NCBI RefSeq assembly: GCF_016086655.4
Contig: NC_052135.2
Span: 17,946,363 to 18,010,362, forward strand
Length of the DNA stretch: 64,000 bases
Source: Lepeophtheirus salmonis
Taxonomy: Eukaryota; Arthropoda; Copepoda; Siphonostomatoida; Caligidae
Reading direction: 5' to 3'
The notes under the pieces are model-generated. The model saw only the letters and a program-made list of their open reading frames with translations. It was not told the origin of the DNA and searched no databases. Positions within the stretch are counted from its first letter, which is position 1. Every line of letters starts with the position of its first letter. The position numbers and the translations under genes are program-made. Of the stretch, positions 1 through 10,990 are shown in pieces.

Positions 1-1040
1 TAGTGGAACTCTCCACAGCAAATGAAGGGTACCCAATAACTGTTAGAAGAGAAGAGTCTGTTTCCTTAGAGAGACTCTCTCGAGGAAGCATTGACATTAA
101 AATCGCATTATTTTTTCTTGTTTCATCACTCATGACATGAATAACAGAAACTGATCCACCGTTAGCACCAAATAAATCCAATTCTGTCATAGCTTCCAAA
201 GCTGCTTTGGCCATACCGATAGAACTAACATTCAACTCCGTTATACCCTTATTGGTCTTATCACCACGACTCCAAATCCCAAAGTCTGGGATACAATAAG
301 CTGTTTCGATATAGAAAACCAAGTTTTGAATGACTGATACTTCTTCAAGCGTAAAGATGACTTGAACACCAGAGGTAGTAATTTGAGTTAAGGTCAGAAG
401 GTAGAGAGATATTGCATCGATTTGGAGATGCCCCCAGTCATTATCACCCACCACCTAGGATGTTTAAACATAATACATGGATGTACTAGACGTGATAGAG
501 ATGCATATCTTATTGAGCCCAAACTTACTGGATGTCCATCTTTGGCTGAAAATTTGGCATGAATAGAGTCCTTTACGGAGCAAGAGAGTTGAAACTTTTC
601 AATTTTATCAGACTGGCGCATCATGGAGAGGAGTAGACCCCGCATGCATTTCACAGTAGCCTGCTGCAGTTCAAAGTACTAGAAGTGAATGAGAATGCAG
701 TAGTGCATTTGTCAAAGTATTAGGAATAGCAAATAATAATGTTCAACTCACCTTGGCTCGATCCTCCTCCACGTCACATGTTTTTTTGAAGGACAAACTC
801 AGGGCCCAGATGCATATAATGGAGTAGAGATTGTCACGAATGCCGGCATGATCGTTGTCATGTGGAGATATTAGACCCGTTATAGGATTCTATTTATATC
901 AATTTGAAATTATAATAATATTATTTAGTAGTTATTGGAGTAGATTTGATATCGAGAATGACCTGATATTGAAGAATAGTCTCCTTAACGAGCTTGTAGT
1001 AATAGTTCAAATTCCTTGTGGGCTCAGTGGGAAACGTCAT
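1..1040 (-). CDS. PHKA: Phosphorylase b kinase regulatory subunit alpha, 5' part of gene (exons 1-4, runs off left edge)
   Basis: This is a regulatory subunit of the (alpha beta gamma delta)4 phosphorylase kinase, which activates glycogen phosphorylase in the cytosol. Four exons read in phase 0 on the minus strand: 1040-963 (26 codons), 889-752 (46), 678-529 (50) and 454 to beyond position 1. Introns are 73, 73 and 74 nt, all GT-AG. The joined product (about 273 residues) follows vertebrate PHKA from its N-terminus. Landmarks are LVKETILQYQ/NPITGL at the exon 1-2 junction, RDNLYSIICIWAL, VKCMRGLLLSMMRQSDK, VVGDNDWGHLQIDA, IQNLVFYIETAY, FGIWSRGDKTNKG, MAKAALEAMTELDLFG and LMSMLPRESLSKETDSSLL. 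GDKTN and LDLFG favour alpha over beta. This is the N-terminal glucoamylase-like (GH15-type) domain. The ATG (1040-1038) has A at -3 and an in-frame stop 21 nt upstream. Intron 1 has a weak donor (GTCATT). The rest of the gene, including any calmodulin-binding and farnesylation regions, lies outside the window. Confidence 0.93.
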
Positions 1041-1546
1041 TTTCTCTAACGATTGTAGTTAATATTTACAATTTATGAATGAATAAAAAAGCATAGGATG
1101 TATGATTTGTATGTCACTTGTGAATAATTAATATTATATTTATTTTCTAACACCCATATGTGCAATAATTGGAATGATTCCACGAGATACTCAAATACTA
1201 CTCAAGTCACTAGCAGTACAACACTGAAAACGGGAATTATTTCCTTTATATTTTGTGAAATGTTGACATTGCATGAACTTGAATGTGTTTGTAGCTGGCT
1301 AGCAGCACAGGAGATGTTCTGATCTTTGATCTTCCTCTCTTTCTCTAGCTAACTATATGTAAAGCTTTCCAACAAAGTGACAAATGGAGACCACGTGATC
1401 GAAGTTGTGTAGAGTAGTGGTCGTAGCGACACTTTTTGTTGTCCGCTGGGAGCGTGGAATATTACTTCATATCTAATAACGCAGCCTCTATCAATTCACC
1501 CTTGTAACTAAAATAACAAGGTAAACTCTGTAAAGTGAAGTGAAAA
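1041..1546. other. Upstream flank of the PHKA gene, no feature recognised
   Basis: This stretch lies upstream of the PHKA start codon on the minus strand, so its 5' UTR and promoter should be here. I see no clear TATA box at a useful distance and no further coding exon. The part from about 1200 to 1500 is less AT-rich than the surroundings, but I could not assign it. Confidence 0.4.
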
Positions 1547-2013
1547 AAATGATAAAGGGACATGTGGTATCCACTGTAAAAAAACTGAAAAGACTAAAGT
1601 CCTATCAGTCTGATTCTAATAAAATTTGTTAGTCCTAGGATCGGTCCTTATCGGTCTTTTGTAGTAATTACAACAGCTAAAATGACGTAGTTAGTACTAA
1701 CTACGTCATTTGAGACGCTGAAGTTACATCATAGTTCATGACCTCATTCAATGAGATTAGATACCTGTAGATGTGTGACTAGAACGTATTATCATCACTC
1801 TAGCTATTATTAATTATTTTCTTAGTTCTTATATTCTTCAATCCGAGTTATGAGTGAAGAAAATAAAAAGATAGCTAGGACCGTAGGACTGGAAGATCGA
1901 TGCATCAGTCCTTAGGACAGTTGAATAAGAAAAAAGGTCGGACTGATAATAAAAAAACTGAAAAGAGCGGAGAAAAAAGACTGATAAGGCGATCAGTCGT
2001 AGGACTACATAGG
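1547..2013. repeat. Dispersed repeat rich in GGACTGAT/ATCAGTCC motifs, with a perfect 30-bp palindrome
   Basis: The segment is studded with variants of TCCTATCAGTC, GATCGGTCCTTATCGGTC and GGTCGGACTGATAA in both orientations. The right half (1795-2010) recurs inverted at 3985-4190; both share GAAAATAAAAAGATAGCTA next to the GGACTGAT motifs. Related motifs also sit at 15380-15500. A perfect palindrome occupies 1681-1710. It is probably a non-autonomous transposon family, but I could not define its ends. Confidence 0.5.
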
Positions 2014-2015
2014 AG

Positions 2016-2263
2016 CAAGGTTAATAGAAATACAAGGTTATACCATAATGTACTGTGTGCGACTGATGTTTGACTTCCACCACGCCTTTTAATATTGACA
2101 TCATAGTGTATGAGTGGTTGCGTGTCTTTTTTCCAAAATCTGTCTTTATAGCCCAGAAGTCGGTAAGATACATCAAATTGAAAATTCTAGCAAGCCCAAT
2201 TACATGATGGTCTAACCTAAAGCGTTAACGCTTTAGTCTAACCTTGTATTTCTATTAATCTTG
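2016..2263. mobile_element. 248-bp hAT-like MITE with 25-bp terminal inverted repeats
   Basis: The left arm 2016-2040 (CAAGGTTAATAGAAATACAA then GGTTA) is matched by its reverse complement at 2239-2263 with one mismatch. The flanks CATAGGAG (2008-2015) and CATGGGAG (2264-2271) form a 7/8 match, as expected for an old 8-bp target-site duplication. Together with the CA start this fits hAT-superfamily MITEs. There is no coding capacity. A 20-bp perfect palindrome (2217-2236, centred on GTTAAC) lies just inside the right arm and is itself flanked by direct TCTAACC repeats. Confidence 0.7.
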
Positions 2264-2280
2264 CATGGGAGTAATTACTG

Positions 2281-2450
2281 CCAATGTTGTTGTTTATTTC
2301 CTTCTCTCCCTCCTCCCTCGTCACAGCTGTCTATAGCTGATCTCCTCAAAACATTCTTCAAATTGTCAGGGTTACCTTGTTGATTTATTGTTTCTTCTTT
2401 TCTTTTAAACGTGCCCATTATACACAGGAGTTTCATCACTAACCATGTCC
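2281..2450 (+). repeat. Dispersed repeat family A, copy 1
   Basis: About 170 bp with the shared core CACAGCTG...TAGCTGATCT and CATTCTTCAAATTGTCAGGG followed by TTACC. The same core occurs at 11997-12270 and 33575-33735 (plus) and, more diverged, at 6680-6890 (minus). The longer copies begin upstream with a TCCTTGTTGGACTCAGAG block. I see no polymerase III promoter or tail that would prove a SINE. Confidence 0.55.
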
Positions 2451-3984
2451 ATGTATCTCCTGAATCTAACAAAAGTGTTTCGATACTTTATTTCTCTCGG
2501 ATGAAGCTCACGAATCTCTCTTTTTCTTCCCCCAGTTAATTTAATTTGAATTTTCTTACTCGAAGTAAATAAGTCAATAGATCCCTAGTCCAGGAATCCC
2601 TACACATATAGAATCCAAAGACCCCTTCTAATCCATATAATTCCCTATTCACCAATTCTCATCACTATGATTTCTTTAGACTGTTGTAAATTTCACTAAA
2701 AATGCGTATATCTTCCTTGCTACCGCCATCATGAAGAAAGCTGCCTTAGCCGCTCATTTGAAAGTAGGAAATAGAAAGCACATTTCATAAAAGTACTTTG
2801 AAATACAAAAATCTCTCTAGCTACACATATAGATATCGAAAGAGGAGCAACGATTATTCATTGAAATATATACTACGTGACAACATGGACTAAAAGATAA
2901 ATATTACATCTAAAGCCACTTCAATGCATGATGCAACAAAGCTTTGTTCTGCAAATTTTTAACCTTGGTTGACACCTATTGCCGTCTGACTTTTTCGAAA
3001 ATAATAAGAAGAAGATATAACATCAATATAATAGCATATATTATTCTCTATCTACAGTGGGGGTTGGGTAACTTTTTTGTTGATTTACCTCAAAAGAACT
3101 TGTAGTATAATTAATTTCTCTCAAACTAGTGGCATAATGCTTATTTGTTTATTTCAATGAACACTAGGAAGTAAAAGTCCTTCTTCATGGTATGGAAATA
3201 ACACACAACAAAAATTACACCCCCCCCAATTTTTTTCCTAAAATACCCTATTTGGGATAACTTACCCCTGTTCCCCGATCCCTGATCTATAGATTTAGAT
3301 ACGGATCTTGACTAACGATCACCCAATTACTAAACCCATAATGTCCCTTAAAACCCCAAATTATATATATATTGGTTTTTTTTTTAATGGAATGGAACAT
3401 TCATAAATTTGGCTTTAATGTTAATTCAATGTTGGAAAAGTAGACACGTGAAATATTATTACCAGTGTTGGAATGTAACACATTCGTTAGTTATATTTTA
3501 ATGTAATAGTATTACTTTTTAAGTAACTAATAATTATAACGACATTACTTTGCTTAAAAAGTAATCTGTAATATAATGAAATAACTTTATAAAATTGAGT
3601 CATATGTAAAACCTTATAATAATTAGGTACTTTATTAAATCTGCCATTATTTTTGTCATTAATAAAATGTCCTAATCCCATGAGAAGATGGACAACAAAA
3701 AATTCAAATACTATCACCAGGTAATTTGTAGGGTTTATAAGTTTATGTCTGATACAATTTAAAAGTATTAAGGTATTTAAAAAATATATATTAAAGTTGA
3801 ATAATTAAAGAAACTACAGCTATGTTTTAATATCCCTACAAATACTAAACTATACAGTGTCTGTGAACCAGATAATATATAGTTTTGGAAGTATTAGTGA
3901 GGAAGAAGTTCGAATTTAACTTATTAATTAACTAAGTAAAAATTACCCAACACTAGTGTTGTATAAATCCTAGCACTGCATTCC
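2451..3984. other. AT-rich intergenic DNA, no feature recognised
   Basis: I see no coding-like frame on either strand, and short homopolymers (C8 near 3221, T9 near 3377) dominate. A CCCAACACTAGTGTTG-type motif near 3950 belongs to the TAGTGTTGGG motif group listed in the findings. Confidence 0.35.
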
Positions 3985-4190
3985 TAATCGCTCTTGTTAA
4001 TCGTTTTTTTTCTTCGTCTTGCTGTCCATTTCCAATCAGTCCGATTTTTTTCACCATTTATAAGTCCAAAGGACCAATTAGGTCGATCCTTCAGTCGTAG
4101 CTATCTTTTTATTTTCTTTACTAGGATTCTAGCTAGGATGGGAGAAAATAAAAAGGAAATAAAGAGTGAATTATAGCTAGAACTATAATA
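3985..4190 (-). repeat. Second copy of the GGACTGAT-motif repeat
   Basis: Read on the minus strand this matches 1795-2010, sharing GAAAATAAAAAGATAGCTA and flanking GACTGA/GGATCGA blocks. It is a partial, diverged copy. An open frame on the plus strand across it is not conserved in the other copy, so I do not treat it as a gene. Confidence 0.5.
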
Positions 4191-6334
4191 ATACTTTACT
4201 TATTATACACAGACTATATTACTACTTTAATGAATAAATATGAGGGGAAGACGTATGCTTCTCATATACGCATTTAAGGAGCATTATAAATTATTATATA
4301 CATGGAGAGTGAACAATTTTCAGGAATATACTATATGAATGAACAATAAATTGTATTTTTGACACAGGAAAATTATATTGATAATAATTATTTGATGATT
4401 GTTATCATTTAAATTATCATTTTCACTCTAATCTTAGGTTCGAAAATGGACCTATCCATTTTTAATCAAATTTTTGTTGAACTCTTGGAATCCTCATTAT
4501 CACTTTTCTGATGCACTTCATAGCATAAACATACGTATTATAGATTCACATTCGATAAAGAAAAGAATAGTAGTCAAATTGATATAAAGTATGAGTCAAG
4601 AGTATCTAATTAGAAATGCTTTAAAATTAACGATAAATTATTAAAGCATAGACATTTTCTTCCATAGCAAAAGGGATCCGAGGGCTCCGATAAACATAAT
4701 ATTTATATTTCAATAAAGTGTATGTAAAGAAAGTCTTGATAGATGTCCGACTGTTGTCGTTGCCATTATTTAGGAGCCATAATGTAATAATTCCTTAATA
4801 CAGATTATCTTCACTTTCACGAGAATAAATGTAGGTCACTTTCCTCAAAGCTCTTCATAATTACTATCACGCAAAGAACTCTATTTAAGTTAATCATCTG
4901 TTACTACGTGTCAATGTGTAATTCATGAATGGACAATATTCAGTAATATTCTCTTCAAAAGTCCTGATCCGATGTGAGCTCTTCCTTATCTTCGTGGATC
5001 AGTCTTTAGTCACAAAAAATACAGATTCTGAGGACTGAACTTATTTTGCATTTACATCTAAATGAGGATGAAAGTCAGTCGAAACCCATTTTGGAACTCT
5101 TTCTGAAGGAACAGGAAGACTTAGTCAAGGAGAGGAATAGGCGAATTACTTTTGGCAAATGAACGTTTGAATACATGAGATAGATTTTCAAATAAAAAGT
5201 TTAAGATATATGAGAGCTTTGGTTTTTTTTAATATCTAATAATGTTCAAATACAAAGATATAACTGCATTATGTATACAATATTGTCTCTCTGGAGACTT
5301 CCTCAGAAGCATGATTCTCAAAATGGGCCTAAAGCAAATAATTTAATGACAAAAATTTTAGAATATAAAGCCCATTGACATTTTTTTAAAACAACTCATT
5401 AATTTAATTTTTATATCCCTCAACATAGTAAAAAATTGTTGATTATATTACTTGATAAACTCTTGAGCCTTTGGTTGGATTCCAATTAGCACGTTTGATA
5501 CAATTGATCCACAACTTCCTTCTTTTTATATCTTTTGCATAATTAACAATTTTCATGCATGAGAAGTCTAGAGACTTTTTATCTGTATCTAATCTATTTT
5601 TATGATCCACTCCACTTCACATATATCACTACCATTATGAAAAATAAATTACTACTACTGGCTAATTATAAGAAATGATTAAATTAAGACAGCAAAATGG
5701 TAAATAAAACTCATCCAAGACCTTTCAAATAGATCTTATGGCAGCTGATAATTTTAAGACAATCAGTAACGAGAAGGAACAAACCATAAAAAAGATGTTC
5801 TTCCTCTACTGAGTGTTCGCTCTTTCCCTTGAATCCTTTAGTTACCATAAAATAATGATAACCAAAAATGAGATTTTTGTAAGAGTGTGTGGAGAAGGCA
5901 AGAGCGAAACTTATGGTATTACTGAATTAAGACACATTTTAACATCAGCTATCTTATATAGATTTTTGGGGGAGAAAATGAATTACTACTATAAAGAGAA
6001 GAGTCTTCAAAGCAACAACTTTTTTTCTTCTTCTAATCACTAAGCTTATTTTTTCCTTTACACAGTTCTCTCTTTAACGATAAGTAAATCTGAGCAAAAA
6101 GTATGGATAAATAACTGTTTTGTGATTAGAAAGGGAATAAATAGTTGTTGCGGGTGATTTTTCTTCTTTTTTGTTCATTCTTTGCCAAACTATTGCTCTG
6201 ATAACATCTCTCTCTACTATAGAATTTATAGTTTCCCGCCTATTTCTGTGCAATGTAATTAATATGATATTAATAGAGAAATGCATCTAGTACATAGTCT
6301 GGAGTTTTTGAGCGTCAACGACATGACAAACTTG
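4191..6334. other. AT-rich intergenic DNA, no gene recognised
   Basis: I found no supported gene here. Short degraded motifs of repeat family A (GCAGCTGATAATTTTAAGA near 5740) and of the GGACTGAT family (near 4960-5040) can be seen. Nothing else stands out. Confidence 0.35.
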
Positions 6335-6600
6335 TTTATGTTTTAATAATATAGAAGATAACTTCCTTAAAAATTATCTGTGTTACTCTCTGTTTTTCAT
6401 GAGCACACTCACACGTTGTTACTCAGTACTTATGAGTTCTTGTCTCAATATTAAAATAGTAATAATAAAAGCTTGAGAAAAAAATATGACTTGATGAGCC
6501 AGATAGTACTTTAGCTCGTTATTAAACCTCATCTAAAGTCATATACATTTTTTATATAAAGTACTTACTATTTTTTTTATTTTTGAAAATGAGTGGACCT
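6335..6600 (+). repeat. Dispersed repeat family E, copy 1
   Basis: This segment resembles 52905-53190. Both contain, in order, ATCTGTGT...CTCTCTG or CCTCTCCTG, TTTTCATGAG, ACTCAxACGT, CTCAxTACTTA, a TAATAATAA tract with AGCxT, TGATGxGxCAG, GTxCTTTAG, CCTCATxTAAAGTCAT and an AT-rich tail. Divergence is considerable, which suggests an old non-autonomous element. Confidence 0.5.
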
Positions 6601-6679
6601 ATTTCTTTATTTTTTACATACCATATATATACAATTCTATACAAATTACTAGTCTCTAAAATCGAGTGTATTTTGGGTG

Positions 6680-6890
6680 AAGATCAAATGGTACCACTGA
6701 TAATTTTAAGAATGTTATGGAGGAGTGTAACTTAGCTGTATTTTATGTTTTAGTAGATCAGCTACAATCAACTGTTACGAGGAAGTTGGGGGAAAAGGAA
6801 GTAAATTAGGACACAGGCAATAATTACTCCAATGTTAATCCTAAATTCTACTCTGAGTCCAACAAGGACTTACAATCATAGCTCCACAAC
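6680..6890 (-). repeat. Dispersed repeat family A, diverged inverted copy
   Basis: Read on the minus strand it contains AAGTCCTTGTTGGACTCAGA followed by GTAGAAT, ACAGTTGATTGTAGCTGATC and a CATTCTTAAAATTATCAG block, in the same order as 12030-12230. It is a second orientation of family A. Confidence 0.6.
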
Positions 6891-7074
6891 AAATCCTCAG
6901 GATTCCATTCCGTCTTTTTATGAGCACACACAAATGTTCAATCAGGTTTTAAGTATAATTGAATGTGGTAGAAGAGGAAGTTCACTATTCGTGAGTTAAA
7001 TAATAAAAACAGCAGATTAGAAAAAGAAAATAAATTCTTCAGATTACCAATTCCAAAAAAACACATCACTCCAA

Positions 7075-7270
7075 ATACCCTCTATAAATACCACAGAAAA
7101 TTTAATTTCTGGGAAAAAATTAAATGTTTTGGGAAAAAAAATTCAAAAATTAAATTTTTTGAAAAAAATTTCAGAAATAAGGTTTTTGAAAAAAATTTCA
7201 AAAATCTATAGTTATTCAAAAAATATTTAATTTTTTGGAAAAAATTTAATATTTAGGAAAGTAAGTTCAA
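7075..7270. repeat. AT-rich MITE family B, interior fragment
   Basis: The segment is built of reiterated blocks of the type AATTTTTTGAAAAAAATTTC with ATAGTTATTCAAAAAATA. These blocks characterise the interior of the intact family B element at 44256-44773. The terminal CAGGGGYGTCCRCAGG motif is not visible here. Confidence 0.45.
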
Positions 7271-7852
7271 ATATAAATTTCTTTTGCTCTACTGCATAAT
7301 TTGCGGCTTTTTATCTAATACGGAATAAATATCTTAAAAATAAGGGTCTTCTTTCCTTTTCTTTCAATGCCCTTTTAAGATCATAATATTTTAAACAACA
7401 ACGGATTCATTCTTTTGTTAGTTAGAGTTCTCTTCATTTGATGCCCCCATAAAAAAAAGAACCACAAATATATAAATTAATTACTGGGAAGTATACATAC
7501 AATTAATTGAAACGAGACATTGTATGTATTCATTCATCTTAAGTATGTTTGGAATACAAATTCTTGGTAATTTAATTAAGTTAGAAGGGAGGAAAGAGTG
7601 TTTGTATGATCTAATGGGGAAGAAGCTCATAAAATATTCTTGAATCATAATAATTATTAGTTGTAAGACTCGATCCAAGAGCGAATTTATTCTCGATTCG
7701 GGTCTTATGTGATTTTTCTAACCGGATTTGGACCAATATTACGGTCCGAGAATTAATCCTTTTCAAATCTGGACTTATTTAGTTCCTTACCCGCCTGATT
7801 TATGAGTTGTATAAATATAATTTATACAATAATTTAACATCATATGACGTTA

Positions 7853-8150
7853 AAGGGGTGTCCGCAGGGGGTGGGCTGGAACCCCACCCAAATTAAGAAA
7901 TTTATTCTTTTTAATAGAAACTTTTTTTGTCATTCGTCAAATTATACAACTTAGGCAAAAATTTAATATTTCAACTTTTTTTCTCGAAAATTGTAATTTT
8001 CTGTGAATAGCTATGGGTTTTTAATTTTTTTCCAAAAAATATTATTTTTGAAATCTAATTTTTTTCTAAAAAATTTTATTCTAATTTCAGTTAGAATTTT
8101 TTATTTTTTTTTGGAGCAATTTAGATCATAACTTTCTTTTTCCGACTTTT
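7853..8150. mobile_element. AT-rich MITE family B, 5'-end fragment
   Basis: It starts AGGGGTGTCCGCAGG then GGGTGGGCTGGAACCCCAC, nearly the same as the left end of the element at 44256 (CAGGGGTGTCCGCAGGGGTG). It continues with AATTAAGAAATTTATTCTTT and GTGAATAGCTATGGGTTTTT blocks. The right-hand terminus is not found, so this copy is truncated or has decayed into the AT-rich flank. Confidence 0.6.
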
Positions 8151-9539
8151 TTAAAGAACTGAATTATCAGACCTGTTTTGTACTTGCAGAGCCAAACCCA
8201 AAACTAATAACTATTTTTAATTAAACTTCTTCTTTCTTTCGTTCTAATTTTTCTTTTTTAAAGATAGTTACTTTTTTTTTTTTTCCCCTGTGGCTGTCTT
8301 TTTCATCCTCATTTTCTGATTTCCCAATAGTGAACTCTTATTTATTTGGTCACATTTCCATTTGATTATGTATGTACACAAATCTAAGTATGCAAAAAAT
8401 ACGAAGACTAGATAATAATTTAAATAGACTATAAAATCAAATTAATGTACTCGTATAAATATTTTTTATTTTTAGAGATGTATAAAATATGTTCTAGAAA
8501 ACAGGAGATTTTTTTAGTTAGGAATCTGAACAGGTTTTTTTTTACCTTCCAAAGCTCCTACACTTATTATTTAATTCTTAAGAAGAGAACATCTAAGGTT
8601 GGAGTAGTAATTAGTGCGTCTCCTCATAAAAGATCAATATAACAATGAAGGTTTGCTCGGGATTTGTAAGTGTTAGTTCTTCTTGGACATTGATTAGAAT
8701 TGAGGATCGAAATCAGTGTAACTCTTTCTTTTACGTCTATTCGTAGATTTGGCCATCTTTAAATCAAAGTTTTGTAAACTTAATAAACTGTTTTGCTTTA
8801 AAGTCGTTCCTTTTTACTTGGTTTCTTGGATTTATTTTTTCTTGATGTCTTAAATTCGGTGCTCAGTAATTTTGCCTTAAATTATTTGGTCTTAGGACAT
8901 AATTCCTTAAACCATTTTACTATAGGACGTTTTGCCTCGATGATATTTTGCCTTAATATATTAATAAATGAAGTTTATACTTCATTATTGTTTATTTTAG
9001 GTTAAAATTGATGTTCCAATTTAATTTTTTAAATCAAAATATGTAATATTTATTACAATAAAATGCATTAAACATTTGTTTTCTGTTGGAATAATGATAG
9101 AATTAGGCTCTTTATTATGTTTGTTCGTCAATCCATAATGATTTTCTGGTATGAATAACCCATATCTAATGATAATTATAACGAATAAGTGATTATCAAT
9201 TTTTCTACTCGAATCGTTGTCGTGTTCATTCATTTTTGTTTTTCTTATTATACTAATTTAATTATATACTTTGTCTCTGGTTTGAATTCATTTCGTAGTG
9301 AAATTTTGTTGGTGTAGGTATTGAAATTTTGGGACATGATTCCCTCATTTTTCTAGCAAAAAAAAATAATACATCTTATAGTAATACGCATTACTATATT
9401 TTGATTTAAAAATTTCAAAGGAATATCAATTTTACCTAAAAATGACTTATAAATATAATTTGTTTATTTATTAAGCCAAAATATCATTCTGCCAAAATGG
9501 ATTGCCGACCAATATGGTTGCTTTTTATTTTGATAAGGG
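8151..9539. other. AT-rich intergenic DNA with reiterated TTTTGCC motifs
   Basis: I see no supported gene. Between about 8875 and 9000, and again near 9475-9510, short motifs of the form ATTTTGCCTTAA, GACGTTTTGCCTCGATGAT and CTGCCAAAATGGATTGCCGAC recur. They resemble the CGACAAAACGTCGA repeats that flank the foldback-like element at 15605-16990. Confidence 0.35.
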
Positions 9540-9850
9540 GTAGATTGCTGGGGGAAATCCTAGGGAGTACGAGGGTATAGGAGCCCTTTTCAGAAAAAAA
9601 ATATTGTTAGATTAAAAAAAAAAGTTCCATCCCTTCCCCAAGAAAAAAAAAATATATATATATAATCCTGCACACACCCCTACACTAATTTCAGGTAAAT
9701 TAATTTTACTACAAGTTTTTTTTTTTTTTTTTTTGGGATAACGCTGAAAAAAGTTACCAGACCCTCTGCCTTAGGCGAAGCAAAAAAAAAAATTTTTGAA
9801 ATTTTTCCAATATATATATATAATCCTGTGGACACCACCGGAGAGCCTAA
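9540..9850. repeat. MITE family B fragments
   Basis: Two right-end-like motifs occur: ATATATAATCCTGCACACACCCCT near 9660 and ATATATAATCCTGTGGACAC near 9815. They match the right terminus of the element at 44256-44773 (AATATAATCCTGTGGACGC). Homopolymers (A and T runs over 10) fill the spaces between. It is probably two degraded copies in tandem. Confidence 0.45.
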
Positions 9851-10376
9851 GAAGTTTAGGGGTATTAAGTACTTTCAGAAAATTTCATAAATAAGCATTA
9901 ATCTATTAATTGAAACGGGTCGAGCGGATACTTTGGTATTTAAGAGCATTTTTCATAAGATTGCAAAATGACAATATATGAAAGAAGTTAATTTCTTGAT
10001 TTTTGTTACCCTGATGTATGTACATTTGACATAATTGTGACCGAAATGTGTCTTATATTGGATATTAGTGTTGAGATTAGGTCCAAAACAGATTTTTTTT
10101 TTTTTTTGGTTAGGTCATATGTGATTTTTTCCAGACCAAATTGGACATATATTTTGGATTTATGAGATTTACAATTATTATTTATGCAACACATTTAACA
10201 AAGTATGGCGTTATTGTAGGTCGATGTATGTATACAATTTTGAAACATACATGACGTCATCAACAATTCATGTGTAAAGTACAGTCTTTTACCTCGTTTT
10301 AAGTATAAATAGTCGTGTATTTTATGTATGTATCAGAGTAGGTTTTTGTATTAATAAGAATATAATTGTTTCTATT

Positions 10377-10520
10377 AGACAACCTTTGTTTTATTCCTCC
10401 ACGTCTTTCCTCTCCCCATTTCTCTCGGTCATCCTGGATTCCTTGCTTAGACAACCTTTGTTTTATTCCTCCACGTCTTTCCTCTCCCCATTTCTCTCGG
10501 TCATCCTGGATTCCTTGCTT
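10377..10520. repeat. Perfect 72-bp tandem duplication
   Basis: The unit AGACAACCTTTGTTTTATTC...CATCCTGGATTCCTTGCTT at 10377-10448 is repeated without a visible mismatch at 10449-10520. The copies abut directly. It lies immediately upstream of a mariner relic. Perfect identity implies a recent duplication or an assembly artefact. Confidence 0.9.
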
Positions 10521-10529
10521 TAAATAGTT

Positions 10530-10990
10530 TGGGTCTCCTCACCTTCGTTAAGACACAATATCTACTGTGATCAACTCGACCGTTTGAAGCTGGTTATCGA
10601 ACAGAAGCGGCCAGCATTGGTGAATAGGAGACAACAAGACATCATCAAAACAACGCCAGACCGCACACATCTTTGATGACGGGCCAGAAGCTTTGGGACC
10701 TCGGATAGGAAGTTCTTATGTATCCATCCTACAATCCGTCACTGGCACCAAGTGACTACTACCTGATCCTATCTATGGCCAACACACTTGGAGGTACAAA
10801 TTTGGGGTCAATAGAGGCTTGTGAAAATTGGTTGTCCGAGTTTTTTTTTGTTTTTTTGCCAATAGAGATAGGAGCTTCTATGAGAAGGGTATTATGAAGT
10901 TGGGTTCTCGTTTGCAACAAGTTATCAAACAGAACGGAGCATAATTGTCTTAAATTGGAGTATTGTAACACTTCTTATAAAACATTGAAA
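10530..10990 (+). pseudogene. Mariner transposase relic (mauritiana-type C-terminal half)
   Basis: Conceptual translation with frame breaks gives NNARPHTSLMTGQKLWDLG, a YNPSLAPSDYYLILSMAN block and GGTNLGSIEACENWLSEFF. These are the D34D region and C-terminus typical of mariner transposases. The usual QDNARPH aspartate is read here as Asn (QNNARPH), the PDLAPSDY motif reads PSLAPSDY, and stops and frameshifts follow. The first third of the transposase is not recognisable. It is a dead copy. Confidence 0.8.

Noticed and set aside
855..1049. 64-codon open frame on the plus strand
   Set aside because: It is antisense to PHKA exons 1 and 2, whose protein match and splice sites are unambiguous.
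4438..4452. GGTTCGAAAAT as a possible tRNA T-arm
   Set aside because: No A box or cloverleaf could be fitted around it.
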